From contig NC_018210.1 in assembly GCF_000219625.1 (NCBI RefSeq), positions 1,612,001 through 1,676,000 of the forward strand: 64,000 nucleotides of DNA. The letters are read 5' to 3'. Positions 32,422 to 43,821 of the stretch are shown here, one piece after another. The DNA comes from Zymoseptoria tritici IPO323. Taxonomy: Eukaryota > Ascomycota > Dothideomycetes > Mycosphaerellales > Mycosphaerellaceae. Numbering within the stretch: the stretch's first letter is position 1; every line of letters starts with the position of its first letter. The notes beneath the pieces are model-generated. The model saw only the letters and a list, made by a program, of their open reading frames with translations, searched no databases and was not told the origin of the DNA. Made by a program: the position numbers and the translations under genes.

Positions 32422-33337
32422 ATGGCCTCAACATCCAGCCCCTCCGTCCCTCAAGAGGCCCCGTGGAAGAAGACGTTCTTGGACCACATCTCCCAAATGG
32501 ACTCCCCCGAATTCGTCTTCTCCTCCCTCCACCAAGCCCCCGACAAATCCAATAGCCCCACGCCCTACCTCCCCCGCGCCCGTTTCTGCATCTACCGCGG
32601 CATGTGGGCCCAACTCCCCGAAAACAAACACAACACCGCGCCGATGAACGAGCGAATCTTCGAGTCGGAAATGCCGACTTTCACGACGGATGTGCGGATG
32701 CAGAAGACGTTTGAACTGTTCAACTCATCGGCGGGACATGCGGATAGTACGAAGTTGACGCAGGGATCTGGCGGAGGGGGGCCTTGTGAGGCGGTGTGGT
32801 GGGTCAAAGGGGAGACGATGGTGCAGTGGAGGATCAAGGGAGTGGCGTATATTGTGGGGCCGGATATTGAGAGCGATGAGGAGAGTAGTGGGGTGAGGAC
32901 GGTGAAGAGTGAGTTGGGGGAGAGGATGAGGGTTGTCAAGGAGGAGGGTAGGGAGGGGTGGGGGTGGGGGAGGGAGGTGACGGCTTGTTTTGGGAATATT
33001 TCGCCGGGGATGAGGGGTGAGTCTTGCGATTGAGAACTTGAAGCATTGAGGATGTGAAAAAACGTTAGGCTAACGTGTGTGTTGTGCTGTAGGCTCGTTT
33101 GCGAACCCACCGCCTGGCAAACCTGTCGATCAATCCTACGACGACCAGAAGTTGAAGTTGGGACAGAAGGTCGAGGACTTGGAAGATCCCGTCGCAAGAG
33201 AGAATTTCCGCGTGGTGGTCATCAAGCCGGAAGTCGTGGAGAGTGTCGATCAAAAGGATCCTGCGACGAACCGACGACATGTGTGGACTTTTGACAAGGC
33301 TACAGGTGGATGGGAGCACCAGGAGTGCTGGCCATAG
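32422..33337 (+). CDS. Pyridoxamine 5'-phosphate oxidase-like FMN-binding protein (Alr4036 type)
   Basis: Exons are 32422-33016 and 33093-33337 (279 aa); the 76-nt intron joins SPGMRG/SFANPPPG. Features of this split-barrel flavin family are PWKKTFLDHI at the start, LPRARFCIYRGMW in the first barrel strands, a TDVRMQKTFELF helix-strand, CEAVWWVKGETMVQWRIKGVAYIVG in the core, SFANPPPGKP, and an RVVVIKPEVVESVDQKD strand close to the C-terminus that ends GGWEHQECWP. This fungal group shares the PNPOx fold, but its substrate is not established and it need not make pyridoxal phosphate. ATG 32422 has good context (ACCATGG) and starts just before the conserved part; the ~100 codons upstream in the same frame look like leader sequence with repeats. 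Confidence 0.83.
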
Positions 33338-34957
33338 AGGAGATGTGCATTCCATCGGGGGGGTGATTGAGATGGACGTGGACGACCGGACCGCCCGATG
33401 TGCACTGCAGCTGTTCACGGGCACGGTGCAATGCCTGGACGCCTGGTTGACGGAGCGTGTCGTCGTACAGATGGTGGCAGGAAATGTAACGTCGGCAGCT
33501 GAGCGCAGATGACAGTTGAGATAGATGCAACATAACCAGCATGCATTGCATGCCAACACATCGACTCGACTGCGACAGTTCATGCACCGTGCTGTAGCAG
33601 CAGTGCATGAGACGTCTAGAACTATCTCAGCACCAGATCTTGCATAACATAGCTTTCCCGCATTCTGGCAGAGAGCGCAACCACCACCAGAAGCAGTAAT
33701 ACACACAAACCCCTCCACCCCATCAAGAAGATGCAGATCCCCAATGCAGCTTGCGAAAGAAGTTGGCCATCAATCCTGTCATGCGTCTCATGAATAAACA
33801 CCCATGTCCGTCCACAGCTGCATGTCACTTGCGTGGATCTAATGCATTGTATGCATGCAAGGCAATGGCTGTGAAGCCCATTCGCTGGTTTTGATTTTCG
33901 TGCCGCATGTGCCCAATCATTTGATCCTGCAAATCTGTAGTGCTGTCTGTGCGGACGTTCTGTGCGTCGATGTGGAAGAGATGTTTGGTAGGCAATTGTG
34001 GTTCTGCTGCAACGCTGCGATGTACTGTAGTTTGGGATTTTTGACATGCCTGATCTGGAAGTCGCAGAGGTTGCATTCGGATCACGGCAAGGGCTTGTCC
34101 TTAGATGGCCGTTTTAGCGCTCACACCTCTGCGAATGCCGCCTGGCGGTGCCGATGTACTTTTGTAGTTCTAGTTCAGCCTCGGTGATGGAATTGCTCTC
34201 AGGCTGATCAGATCACCCGTCACTTTTGAAGAAGATTCTGCATCTCCAACAATGGGCATAATCCCTCGCCAACTCGCAAGAGAGTGTCAATATCCATGTT
34301 TGACCACTACAAAGCGGAAACATCAGCCTCATCTATTCGACACACCCATCATCTCTCCTCCCCCAGTCCAAGTATTTGTCAAAAGCACAATGCCACAAGG
34401 CGAAAAGAGTAGCACAGCAGCAAAAAAAGCGGGACCCGCAATCCCGCAGCGCCTTTCGTCACGGGGAAAGACGCAACGCTGAACCTTGATGCTGATTATT
34501 GATGGAGCGATGAGCAACCCCCAGCAAATTCGTCAAACGAGCCGACCATACACAGCTCGTTCGTCACTCTTTGAGATCCGTCCTTTTGGCCCCTCCGGAC
34601 TTCCGCCTTCGAGCACTCTCGCTGCTCGTCGTGGGATTGGCTGCCCGGTGCTGTCTGCCTGGTTGTCCATCATCGTGAGCTGCCGGTGCCGTCGTCTGCC
34701 CTGCCGAGACCCTTCCCGTCCGTCCGCCTTGCTACTCTCTTCTTTGACACTTCATCACCTCTCTGCCTCTTCTAATGTTCTCGTGATTTACTGCGATTTA
34801 CTGCGACTGTTTCTGGACTGTCTGTATAGCGAATGTTGCCTGCACCTGCGACTACCGATCAATAGACGACTCACCGCCAGATTATACCGGCTTTGTACCG
34901 ACCGCCGGCTTTTCACCGCACCAGAGGCGGATCTGGATTCCAACTCGACACTCCGAC
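33338..34957 (+). other. 1.6-kb gap without a recognisable gene
   Basis: Open frames are short (up to ~200 codons) and lack recognisable motifs. The last ~500 bases are pyrimidine-rich on the plus strand, as expected for the leader of the gene at 34958. I see no RNA gene or repeat. Confidence 0.45.
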
Positions 34958-36085
34958 ATGGCGGACGATGCTCTGAGCTGCTTTCAATCTCTACTGGACA
35001 CCGTGCCGACATGGCTCGCAGAATTGCAAGAGATATTGAAGGGCGCGGCGGAGAAGCAAGAGGAGATACTGTTTGCCAATAAGCCGTCGGATGCTGGCGT
35101 CACTGCGAAGTGCACACCCTCCAAGACATCGTCTTTGAAGTCGAGGAGATCTACAGATGCTGTGGAGGACAACACAGCAGTCACTTCGAATCCTATCCGA
35201 CCGGCTCTGCGGCACCTGACACAATCAGACGCCCTACGCTTATCGCAACGGAAACGAAAGACGGCTTCCATCATCTCTGGCGAGTCCGGCCCTTCACGAT
35301 TCCGCACGAAATACGCTGCTGTCGTTTACTACGACGGCGACACACAAAAACGCTTCGAGACATTGGTACGGGCAATCGGCAGCTCTCGAAATGCGATCCG
35401 AAAGGGCAAAATGAGCGCCAAGGTCGACGGTCTATCACGGTCCTCGTCCACGTGCAGTGAATCAAGCAAGAGCGACGAAGAAGACCTCAGCACTCCTTTG
35501 GGCAAGACGGGTTACAGACCCAGTCGACCGTCCGGTTTCCCTGCTTTCAGTCGCATCACCAACGACACGCAGGCTTTCGACCAAGTCGACGGAAGATTGG
35601 AGAAGGCACAGGCTTCGTGCGAACGGGCTGCTCATCAGGTGTTGAGGGAGGGCGATTGTACGCCGGAGGTATCTCAAGCGAGAGATCACTTCACCGAAGC
35701 TTTGCGTATGGCTAAGGAGGAAATTCCCGCGCTGGAAAGGAAGGCGAAGAAGTCGGCTGAGAGGCGACGTCGGAGCGAGGAACGGAGGAGGGTGGAGGAA
35801 GAGGTGGAGGAGCAGAAGAGGGCAAATGATCTGGCGGTGAAGAGGATTGTTGAGGCGAGTTCGGGGAATCAAACTGCACCTGCACCTACTCTGGCACCGG
35901 AACCGGCTCTGATCTCTGCCCGCTTTGCGAACGACGAGGTGCAGCTCGAAGTGGACGATCTGGAAGTGGACTCGGACTCGGAAGGCTCGGATGGGGAGGA
36001 GTTCAATATCACCAGTCTGCCGTCTTTTGGAAAGTTCTCTGCGATGCGGAATGCGAGGCTGGGATCTCCTGTTGTGCGGCTTTGA
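34958..36085 (+). CDS. Conserved-looking fungal protein of unknown function
   Basis: Single exon, 375 aa, ATG in strong context (CGACATGGC). Residues 1-45 form a helix (LSCFQSLLDTVPTWLAELQEILKGAAEKQEEIL). A basic patch ALRLSQRKRKTASIISGESG (~95) precedes an ordered segment KYAAVVYYDGDTQKRFETLVRAIGSSRNAIRKGKMSAKVDGL (~120-160). A second helical region (~215-310: EKAQASCERAAHQVL, MAKEEIPALERKAKKSAERRRRSEE) looks like a coiled coil, and the tail is acidic (DDLEVDSDSEGSDGEEF). The pattern fits an uncharacterised family I associate with filamentous ascomycetes, but I can name no function. The lack of signal peptide or membrane span suggests a cytosolic or nuclear protein. Confidence 0.8.
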   Translation: MADDALSCFQSLLDTVPTWLAELQEILKGAAEKQEEILFANKPSDAGVTAKCTPSKTSSLKSRRSTDAVEDNTAVTSNPIRPALRHLTQSDALRLSQRKRKTASIISGESGPSRFRTKYAAVVYYDGDTQKRFETLVRAIGSSRNAIRKGKMSAKVDGLSRSSSTCSESSKSDEEDLSTPLGKTGYRPSRPSGFPAFSRITNDTQAFDQVDGRLEKAQASCERAAHQVLREGDCTPEVSQARDHFTEALRMAKEEIPALERKAKKSAERRRRSEERRRVEEEVEEQKRANDLAVKRIVEASSGNQTAPAPTLAPEPALISARFANDEVQLEVDDLEVDSDSEGSDGEEFNITSLPSFGKFSAMRNARLGSPVVRL

Positions 36086-36837
36086 TGAATCGATTCGGTC
36101 TTTTTGCGGTTTTGGATTTTGCGGGCAAGCGTAAGACAGTGCGTTCGAGCGGCAGCCATTGTGTTTTTCTTTGATTGGGATTTCAGCGAGGAGTCTTGGG
36201 TGTTTATGATTGAACAGTGAACAGCACGCAAGCGAGGGGTTGAGCATGTGGAAAAGCGATGCGAGTAAGGACAGGTTGATTGGATGGAACGGTACAGCGG
36301 TTGAAAAGGACGGGGCTATGGGTCAGTGAATGTCTTTCATATCTTGGGTCCAGCTACTAGTCTACGTAACGGAGGGGAATGAAGCTTGCTTTTGATTGTA
36401 GCCGTCTTTCACTGATGTCGCGGCGGTTCACCCGTCACGGCGTGATTTGGAGCAGTACCCTACGTTCGTGGGACATCACAGCGGCGTCGGTAAGTCAGCA
36501 AGAGGAGTTCCAGACGGTTCATGAGCAGGTGCAAGACAGTGAAACCTCGCTGCTCGGGGCCGGCTGGGCACTGCGACTGCAACGCGGAGCACTTTCCTTC
36601 CTGCCTCTGTCTGAACACGCTCAACACACGTCCGCCTGGAACTTTGTTTGAACCTCACTTCACTTCACTTCACTTCACGCGCACAATGTCACTTCTCATC
36701 GGCAACATCAACGACATTCCTCCATCACTTCTACACTTCACCGACACCGACACACTCGCCGGCGACATCTCTACCGGCCAGCCTGTCCACTTCACTTCCT
36801 CTCCGTCGTTTCCGTCTCACTGCCCACAACCATCACC
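36086..36837 (+). other. Spacer with CACTT repeat upstream of the 36838 gene
   Basis: No gene is recognised in these 752 bases between tandem plus-strand genes. A CACTT pentamer repeat sits 160 bases before the next ATG. Confidence 0.4.
36656..36678 (+). repeat. (CACTT)4 pentamer repeat
   Basis: Four perfect CACTT copies plus CAC, located in the presumed leader/promoter of the acidic protein gene at 36838. Confidence 0.8.
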
Positions 36838-38238
36838 ATGGCTCGCTCGAAAGCACTCAAGCCATCACAAATCACCGTCGAGATCTCCTCCGATGAAGAG
36901 GAACCACGGCTTCGCGGTCCACTTCGTGGCCTGAACCCACAGAAGAACATGCTGCCTCCTGCGGCAACGCCAGCGTCTACTATCGAGACGCCACAGAGCG
37001 ATGCTGGTGGCGAGAAACATCTCACACGCGGAAGCAGACACGGTCGATCAGACGTCAGCTATAACATGAAGTATCACCCTATGGTCAGTGCAAGCAACAG
37101 GATGGCTTTCACCCACTTCACCTTGTGCTGACCCACCCAGGACGTTGTCACACGACCCAACTCCAAGGCTGTCCGAGAGAGGTCTGGATCCGCACTCGCC
37201 CGCGATGACGATGACGATGAAGAGAGCGATCTCTCCTTGCCCGGCGAAACGGACGAAGAGGAGGAAGAATCATCGTCATCCGATGATGAACAGGTACGCC
37301 GCCCGCGCCAGCGAGTCGCACTCACTCCTCGGACGCCAGATCCGAATGCTGTAAGGTATTCATCCAGAGCTGAGGCGAGGAAGCCTGTGCTGTACAATAC
37401 GAAGTGCCACCCCCAGGACTATTGCATCGATGGGTACAAGCACAAAGCTATCTTACCGACTCCAGCGGATGATGAGGATGATCGGCCCCGACCTTCACAG
37501 AAGCGCAAGCGTGCACAGTCTCCCGTCGAAGTGTACTCGGACGATGATGCCGAAGTCGATGAAAGCATTCCAGCTCGTGGTCCACCTCGAAAGGCTCTCA
37601 AGAGCATTCAGAATAACAACCAGCGCTCAAAGGGCAAGAAGAAGCACCGTGCGACCAAGTCGACCGTCATGAACGAGAGCGACCATGAGGAGAGTCACAA
37701 GTCAGCCGGAGATGGACATGTCGATTTGATGACATTGATCGGTGATGTACTATCAGAGAATTCGGCTGATGGCGGCCAGCCTGAGGACACATTGCAGAAA
37801 ATCCCGGCGTGGATCGAGGACAAGTTTGCGTTTGAGCACAGAGAGGACCCGAACGCTACGCTCACTAAAGACATGGCCAAGAACATGTTGCTGGATTATG
37901 CTCAGTCTCACTATGGAGTGCCGATCATCATTAGGAAGCCGTACCTCAACCAGACGTGTGGACCACAGCGGGACGAGAGCACTACCTCCTCAAGAACCAT
38001 TGCTGAAGACTCTGCGAAGGAGACGCCGGCCGGTACGCTGGTAGAAGGAAGTAAGCCGGAAGCACCGCCGCCAGCCTCGACAGATAACCATGACGTGGAA
38101 CATGCTTCGCAATTTGAAGAGCAGATGGCCATTACGGATCTGCCTCCGTCGTCGTGGTCTTCACTCCGTCCGGCCGAGAGCGATCCAGATCTCCTGTCGA
38201 CTGCAGAGCCTTCTCCTCAACAAAGCAGCGAGCTGTAG
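36838..38238 (+). CDS. Acidic, low-complexity, probably nuclear protein of unknown function
   Basis: Exons are 36838-37083 and 37141-38238 (447 aa); the 57-nt intron joins YHPM/DVVTRP. ATG is in strong context (ACCATGG). The protein alternates acidic runs (ISSDEEE, RDDDDDEESD, TDEEEEESSSSDDE, SDDDAEVDE) with basic NLS-like patches (SQKRKRAQSP, RSKGKKKHRATK). Two related motifs occur ~90 residues apart: SYNMKYHPMDVVTRP and LYNTKCHPQDYCIDGYKH. A possibly folded segment follows (VDLMTLIGDVLSEN...LQKIPAWIEDKFAFEHRED...LTKDMAKNMLLDYAQSHYGVPIII). I do not recognise the family. Acidic/basic alternation suggests chromatin or RNA contact, which is inference. Confidence 0.75.
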
Positions 38239-39495
38239 GCTTGGAGCCGCAGCCAGTCCCATTCTGCCTGTACTTTCAGCCGGGCGTGATGAAGGAGAGA
38301 AGGCAAGCGAGATTCCGGTGTCCACGGCGCCATGGCATCGGTTGAATAATGTCCATTCCAAATGTATCGATATGCCGAGAGAAGTGTGTGTCGTGTGAGA
38401 GAATATTCCATAGCTAACTGTCTGTATGAATCACGAACTGTCATCTTCACTTCTCCTCTTCTTGACTACCTTGGCAGTCGCGTGGACTGTGGGTCGCAAC
38501 GGACAGTAGTGAGGATGAAGCAGCAGGAGGATTCCATCACGTGGAGACCGTCCAGTTGGGAACTCCGGTGCACTGCATGATCGCTTATGTCTTGATGGCC
38601 CCTCTCAACAGTGCGTTGTATCATCAGCCGCATCCCTCTGCGAGCGCTGCGAGCAACTTCAGGACTTGCCAAAGCTACTTCCTGCAACCGGCAATTGATC
38701 TTGAACCACACTCCGAACTCCCTCCTTCAAGCCATTGAGGGGTAACCTCGCTTGCAGGCGTCTTGCTCCTTCTAACAAAGACATCCAAGACCGCGGCCAA
38801 GACACGCAGCCTCATCCATCTTGCACAACTGCTTCCTTCAACGAAGCCCAGCCGCCATGCCTTGAGCCTTACGGATCCAGACAGACATCACCCGGACGAA
38901 AGGCAGCTCTTACACACCCAGCATCTGTACATTCCCACCTCCGCTCGTCCATAATCTTGGAACAATCTTGAAGAAGACACTCCCGTTTCCCGCCAAGTCT
39001 GCCAAGACGCATAACCCATGCTGGGCAATCCTCCCACGTGAACGCCACGCAGACTCCACTCCACAACAAAGCCCGCCAGCCCATGGGGAAGCGAGAGGGA
39101 ACCCAGTGGGGACCCCAGTCTTTCTCTCTTTGACAGCCTACAGGCTGATACGCGCTTCGGCGAGCGGATCCCCAGTACAACCGGATTGCCCGACCATTGA
39201 GGCTGCAGCTGCTTGCTTGGCGGGCCTGCAGTCCACACGCTCCGCGCTTCGCCGCTTGGATCGTGTGAGATTACGGGCCTACGGGCCTACGGCGCGATTC
39301 GGTAGATGGGTCCATGGATTGCGCTTGGGAGGATTGCTCGTGCTGATAAAGAGTGGTCGGTTCCGCCCTGCTTGCGCCACGGGGCTTTGTTCTTTCTTTC
39401 CCTCGTGACCTATCTTGTTTTCTTCCTCTACCTCTCTTTCCTGCATTTCTATCGTGTCTAGTTCTACTTTCTGCATACAGACGAGATTAGACAAG
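38239..39495 (+). other. 1.3-kb gap before the ACS transporter gene
   Basis: No gene is recognised. A short direct repeat (ACGGGCCT twice) lies near 39276-39291. The last ~100 bases are pyrimidine-rich leader sequence ahead of ATG 39496. Confidence 0.4.
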
Positions 39496-41231
39496 ATGGA
39501 GAAAGATCCAAAGACTGGCGAGCTCCGGCTCGAAAAGACGGGTAGCAATTCCGATGAGAGCTTGAAGCAGGTTCGCACTCAGGCGATGCAGAATGAGCTG
39601 GATGCGATTGAGGACCCGGATCCGAATGCCACGCCTGAGGAGAGAGCGGCTTTGGATAAGAAGTTGATGAGGAAGGTTGATTTGTGAGTTTACGAAGGAT
39701 CTTGCTCCCTCTTGAATCCTACCTCTTTTCGACTTGCCTGGGCGAAGTACTGACCATCCGACTCTTTCCCTTCTAGATGGCTAATCCCCTGGCTCTGTTT
39801 ACTCTACCTGCTCTCATTCCTCGACCGCACGAACATCGGCAATGCCAGAGCCGCAGGCCTCGAAGCGGACATTGGCATGACTGGAACGCATGACTACAAC
39901 CACTCGCTCACCATCTTCTTCATCTCCTACGCCTTGGCCGAGCCCGTGACCAATGTACTGCTCAAGAGACTCACGCCGAGGATCTTCTTCACCGGCATTA
40001 TCATCTCTTGGGGTGCCATTATGACGCTGATGGGTCTGGTGGAGAATTTCTCTGGTCTTCTGGCGGCGCGGTTTTTCCTTGGGTTGGCTGAAGCGTGAGT
40101 GATGCCTAGGGCGAACGGCATTGAGAATGTTGCTAACTTCTATTCAGCGGCCTCTTTCCTGGAGTCAACTACTACCTCTCCTGCTGGTACAAGCGATCCG
40201 AGCTGGGTATTCGTGCTGCAACTTTCTTCTCTGCAGCAGCATTAGCCGGCTCGTTCGGTGGCCTTCTAGCCGCCGCCATCGCACAGATGGACGGCATCGC
40301 TGGTCTCGACGGCTGGGCAGTAAGTCTACTCACTCCATCACACAATAGAATACAAGCTGACAACCTGGCTTAGTGGATCTTCATCATCGAAGGCCTCATC
40401 ACCGTCTTCGTCGGCTGCTTCTGCTGGTGGATGGTCTTCGACTGGCCCGAGACCGCTGGCTTCCTCACTCCCGCAGAGAGACTCCGCTGCCGTCGCCGTC
40501 TGGTCGAGGACAACCAGTCTTCTGCCGCTGAACACTACGATAAACGCCATATCTATGCTGCTCTTAAGGATTGGAAGACCTGGGGATTCGCTGTTATCTA
40601 CATGGGTTGTTTGTGCCCGCTCTATGCTTTCAGCTTGTTTTTGCCCACTATCCTTCAGGGGATGGGCCACGCCGGCACTCGCCTCCAGCTCCTTTCCGTC
40701 CCACCATACGCCGTCGCCGCCACTTTGACCATCATCATCGGATACCTCGGAGATCGCCTCCGACAACGTGCTCTGCTCAACATGGGCGTCGCATGTCTCG
40801 GAATCATCGGCTTCCTCATGCTTCTTATCAGCGGAAACCCAACTATCCAATACGTTGGAGTCTTCTTCGGAGCGGCAGGAATCTACCCGACCATCCCGAA
40901 CACTTTGACCTGGGTATCGAACAACATCGAAGGAGTCTACAAGCGTGGTGTGATTATTGGAATCGTCGTTGGTTGGGGAAACCTGAACGGCGTTGTCAGT
41001 TCCAACATCTACCTCAAGGAGGATAAGCCGCGGTACTTTACCGGCCACGGCATCGTTCTGGCTTACCTGGTCGTGTGTCTCCTGGGCGGAACGATTTTCA
41101 TGTATACTGGATTGCGGATGGAGAACGCTAGGCGGTTGTCTGGAAAGCGCGACCATATGCATGATGGCTTGACGGAGGAGGAGAAGTGGGTCGCTGGAGA
41201 CAATAGGCCGGACTTCATCTACAGCATGTGA
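39496..41231 (+). CDS. MFS transporter, anion:cation symporter (allantoate/nicotinate permease-like) family
   Basis: Exons are 39496-39683, 39777-40094, 40148-40319 and 40374-41231 (511 aa); introns are 93, 53 and 54 nt. A 60-residue acidic cytosolic N-terminus leads into TM1 (WLIPWLCLLYLLSFLDRTNIGNARAAGL) with the family hallmark FLDRxNIGNAR. Further landmarks are LLKRLTPRIFF after TM2, ARFFLGLAEAGLFPGVNYYLSCWYKRSELGIRAATFF in TM4, WIFIIEGLITVFVG in TM6 and FLTPAERLRCRRRLVED in the central loop. Relatives take up small organic anions (nicotinate, allantoate, pantothenate, biotin precursors) with protons at the plasma membrane. The substrate here cannot be fixed from sequence. ATG 39496 is the first Met that fits the usual N-terminus. 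Confidence 0.88.
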
Positions 41232-41660
41232 ACGGCCATCTAGGCGGTTGGACGATCTTGGCATAGATGAAGATGTGGCCCATGCTGGAGTACATAGACG
41301 AAGATGAATGATCGATATGAACAGACACAATACTGAATCAGTGTGACCTACCTTGGGCTCGTTCGAAATGTCGTTCTGTCCAAGCTTTGGTTTGGCACAC
41401 CTTCCACGAGGCGCTAGTATCGCTGGCGTAAAGCTGCTGCGTTCAATGGACTTCGTCCAGATCCCAGCACAAGTATTGGCCTGGCCGAACGCCCGCAGTC
41501 TTGACAGCCGGATACGACCACGAAACGGTAGCGTAGGAACACAAAATAGGAACACAAAAGAACGTCATTCAGACAAACTACATACCGGTTGACATTCTGT
41601 TTCATCCTCTGCTCAAGTGCTCATCATCCTATCCCAATCACTCCGCGCTACAGCTCTCAA
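41232..41660. other. Convergent 3' spacer between the ACS transporter and GNAT genes
   Basis: These 429 bases lie between the ends of two converging genes and should hold both 3' UTRs. No gene is seen. Confidence 0.4.
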
Positions 41661-42624
41661 TCACTCCACAAACACCCCACTATCCCCGTCCGTCTCCCGC
41701 TTCTTCGGCTCTCTAACCATAATATCCAACTCCACCGCCTCCCTCTCCCTCTGCAAATACACCTTCTTCACAACCTCAAACCCCATCCTCCCATAAATCC
41801 TCTGATTCACCTCCTTCGAGCTTTCCAAATAACACGCCCTGCCCTCTCGATCCGCCACATCGGTGACATAATCAATCACCTTCCTCGCGTAGCCTTTACC
41901 GCGTCCGGAAGCGCGAGTGCCAATGTAGACGAGGTACCAGCTCGAGTCGTCCCGGTCGCCGAGGACTTGGGCTTTGGTGCTGTTGAGGAGGGGCAGGAAT
42001 TCGTCGAAGAATCGCTTGCGGCCTTCGGCGCTGAGTTGGTAGTTGAGGCGCCACATGCCGCTGCGGAGGATGGTGAGGTAGTCGTCCATGTTTTGGCCGG
42101 GTGGCATCCTGAGGTGGAAGAGAGTTAGTGATCCATGGTGCTGGCGGTATCGACAATGACTGAGATATGACATACCAAAGTGCGACGCAATCATAGTTTG
42201 GTCCAGCACTGAGTACCAGACCCTTCAAGATATGCGCATAGGTGATGTACTCCATTATCTTGACATGCAGTTCCCAACGCTGCTGTTCGGACCAGTCCTT
42301 TCGGTCTGGCGTATGAGTGAAGTACATGCTCGAATGGTCGTCCTTGAAGGCTTCGGCCAGAGACATAGCAGCGCCCTTATAATCGGCCAAAGTCAGGACA
42401 CGCACTCCATCCGCATTGCTGCTACCGCTAGGAGTCTTGAGGTTGTCATTCCTGGCTGTATCGCCACTCTTCGCAGCAACGACTTTCGCAGCCGCTGACG
42501 AGCGAGTGGTGACTCGAATCTCCGTAGCAATACTGCTCACGGCCGCCTTCCCTGCGTCGTGAGAGATAGCTGCAGCGGAAATGGTATGGACCTTGTCATG
42601 CTTCGGCTTCACGACATTGTCCAT
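41661..42624 (-). CDS. GNAT-family N-acetyltransferase
   Basis: Exons are 42624-42176 and 42108-41661 (298 aa); the 67-nt intron joins DCVALW/MPPGQN. The first ~70 residues are Ala/Ser/Lys-rich and probably disordered. The fold starts at VRVLTLADYKGAAMSLAEAFKDD (~75). The acetyl-CoA site is WYLVYIGTRASGRGKGYARKVIDYV (motif A, R-G-K-G-Y-A), followed by GRACYLESSKEVNQRIYGRMGFEVVKKVYL, the usual motif B. This resembles small-molecule GNATs found widely in filamentous fungi. The acceptor substrate is unknown. Confidence 0.85.
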
Positions 42625-43821
42625 GATTGCGGATTGGAGTCGGGATACAGCGGTTTATTCGGTTTACTCAGCGGGATGAATGTGCGGCCTGACTTCTTGG
42701 AGATGGGTTCGAAAGACGACATCAACGAATTTGGGTTTCCCATGCGGTATCCGGGGGGTTTCTGGCGGGTAGAGGCGGAGGAGCAGCTGACTTGAAGCTC
42801 CAAGATAAGAGATATATAGATCGCACGTAGAGAGAAGAGGAGAAGTTCTGAGCTGTAATATCTGTTCTTCGAGCAGTGAAGACGTGTGCACGCAGAGGAC
42901 GAGATTGCTGTGGTGTGGAGAGTAAGAAGGGAAGAGGAGCGGGAGAGATAGAGAGATCCTGAAGTACCTACTCTCGGGTCGTGATCCGAAGCAAGGTGAG
43001 GTCGTATCGGTCGACACAGAGGGACCACCAACCCCACACTAGGTATCGCCAGCTACAGCCCTGCAGCGTGCTAAGCATGTGGCCATTTGGTCCGGCCAGG
43101 TCCGCAGGAGATAGCGGCACGCCTGGATTGGAGCAAAGGCGGGTCATCGTCGGGTATCCAAGTACACTCCCTCGTCGTATCTTGATGCCCGTGATGTCTT
43201 GTCCAGTCCAAACGGCCTGTCTTGCTCGTCGACTTCTTCCAGTGTGTACGATAAGCGCGGGAAAGGCGTGTGTCGTTCCGGCAGCTGACGAAGGTCGACG
43301 CAATCGGCTGGAACTTCCCGAAGAGGCATGGCGCGGTTCATGAGGAGTCCAGGTGACCACTCATCCTTCGTGACTCTCCGCGACCTCTTTCGATGTGATC
43401 CTTGGCTGGTGCCGAGAGCAGAGGGCATTCGCGTCACGCTTTGGAAGCCAATCGAGCAACAGCGTTGTTGATGTGAATCATGCGATAGGTGCGGCAGGCT
43501 GGGAGCAGAGCCGTGGTTTCAACATGTATAGGAGCATGACGATGTCGTCTGCTGTGAGGACTTGCGTGGTAGTCATCATGAAGAAGTGATGATCATAGCA
43601 GATTGAGCAAAAGGGCGCAGCAGAAGCAGTCTGATGGAGGTGAAGTCGTCTTATAGATCCAAGCTGCCAGTTGAGGCATTTTGTGCAGTAACGTGACCGC
43701 ATTTTTGAGCGAATTTCGTGCTCCAGCGGACAACGACACACAGATCTGGCAATGCTATATCTTGTGCAGGAACTTGACCTTAGATGGCGAGAGATCAGCC
43801 ACGACATGATCAACCGCACAT
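42625..43821 (-). other. 1.2-kb spacer: GNAT promoter side and TSC1 3' side
   Basis: No gene is recognised between these two minus-strand genes. Both strands show only short open frames. Confidence 0.4.
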
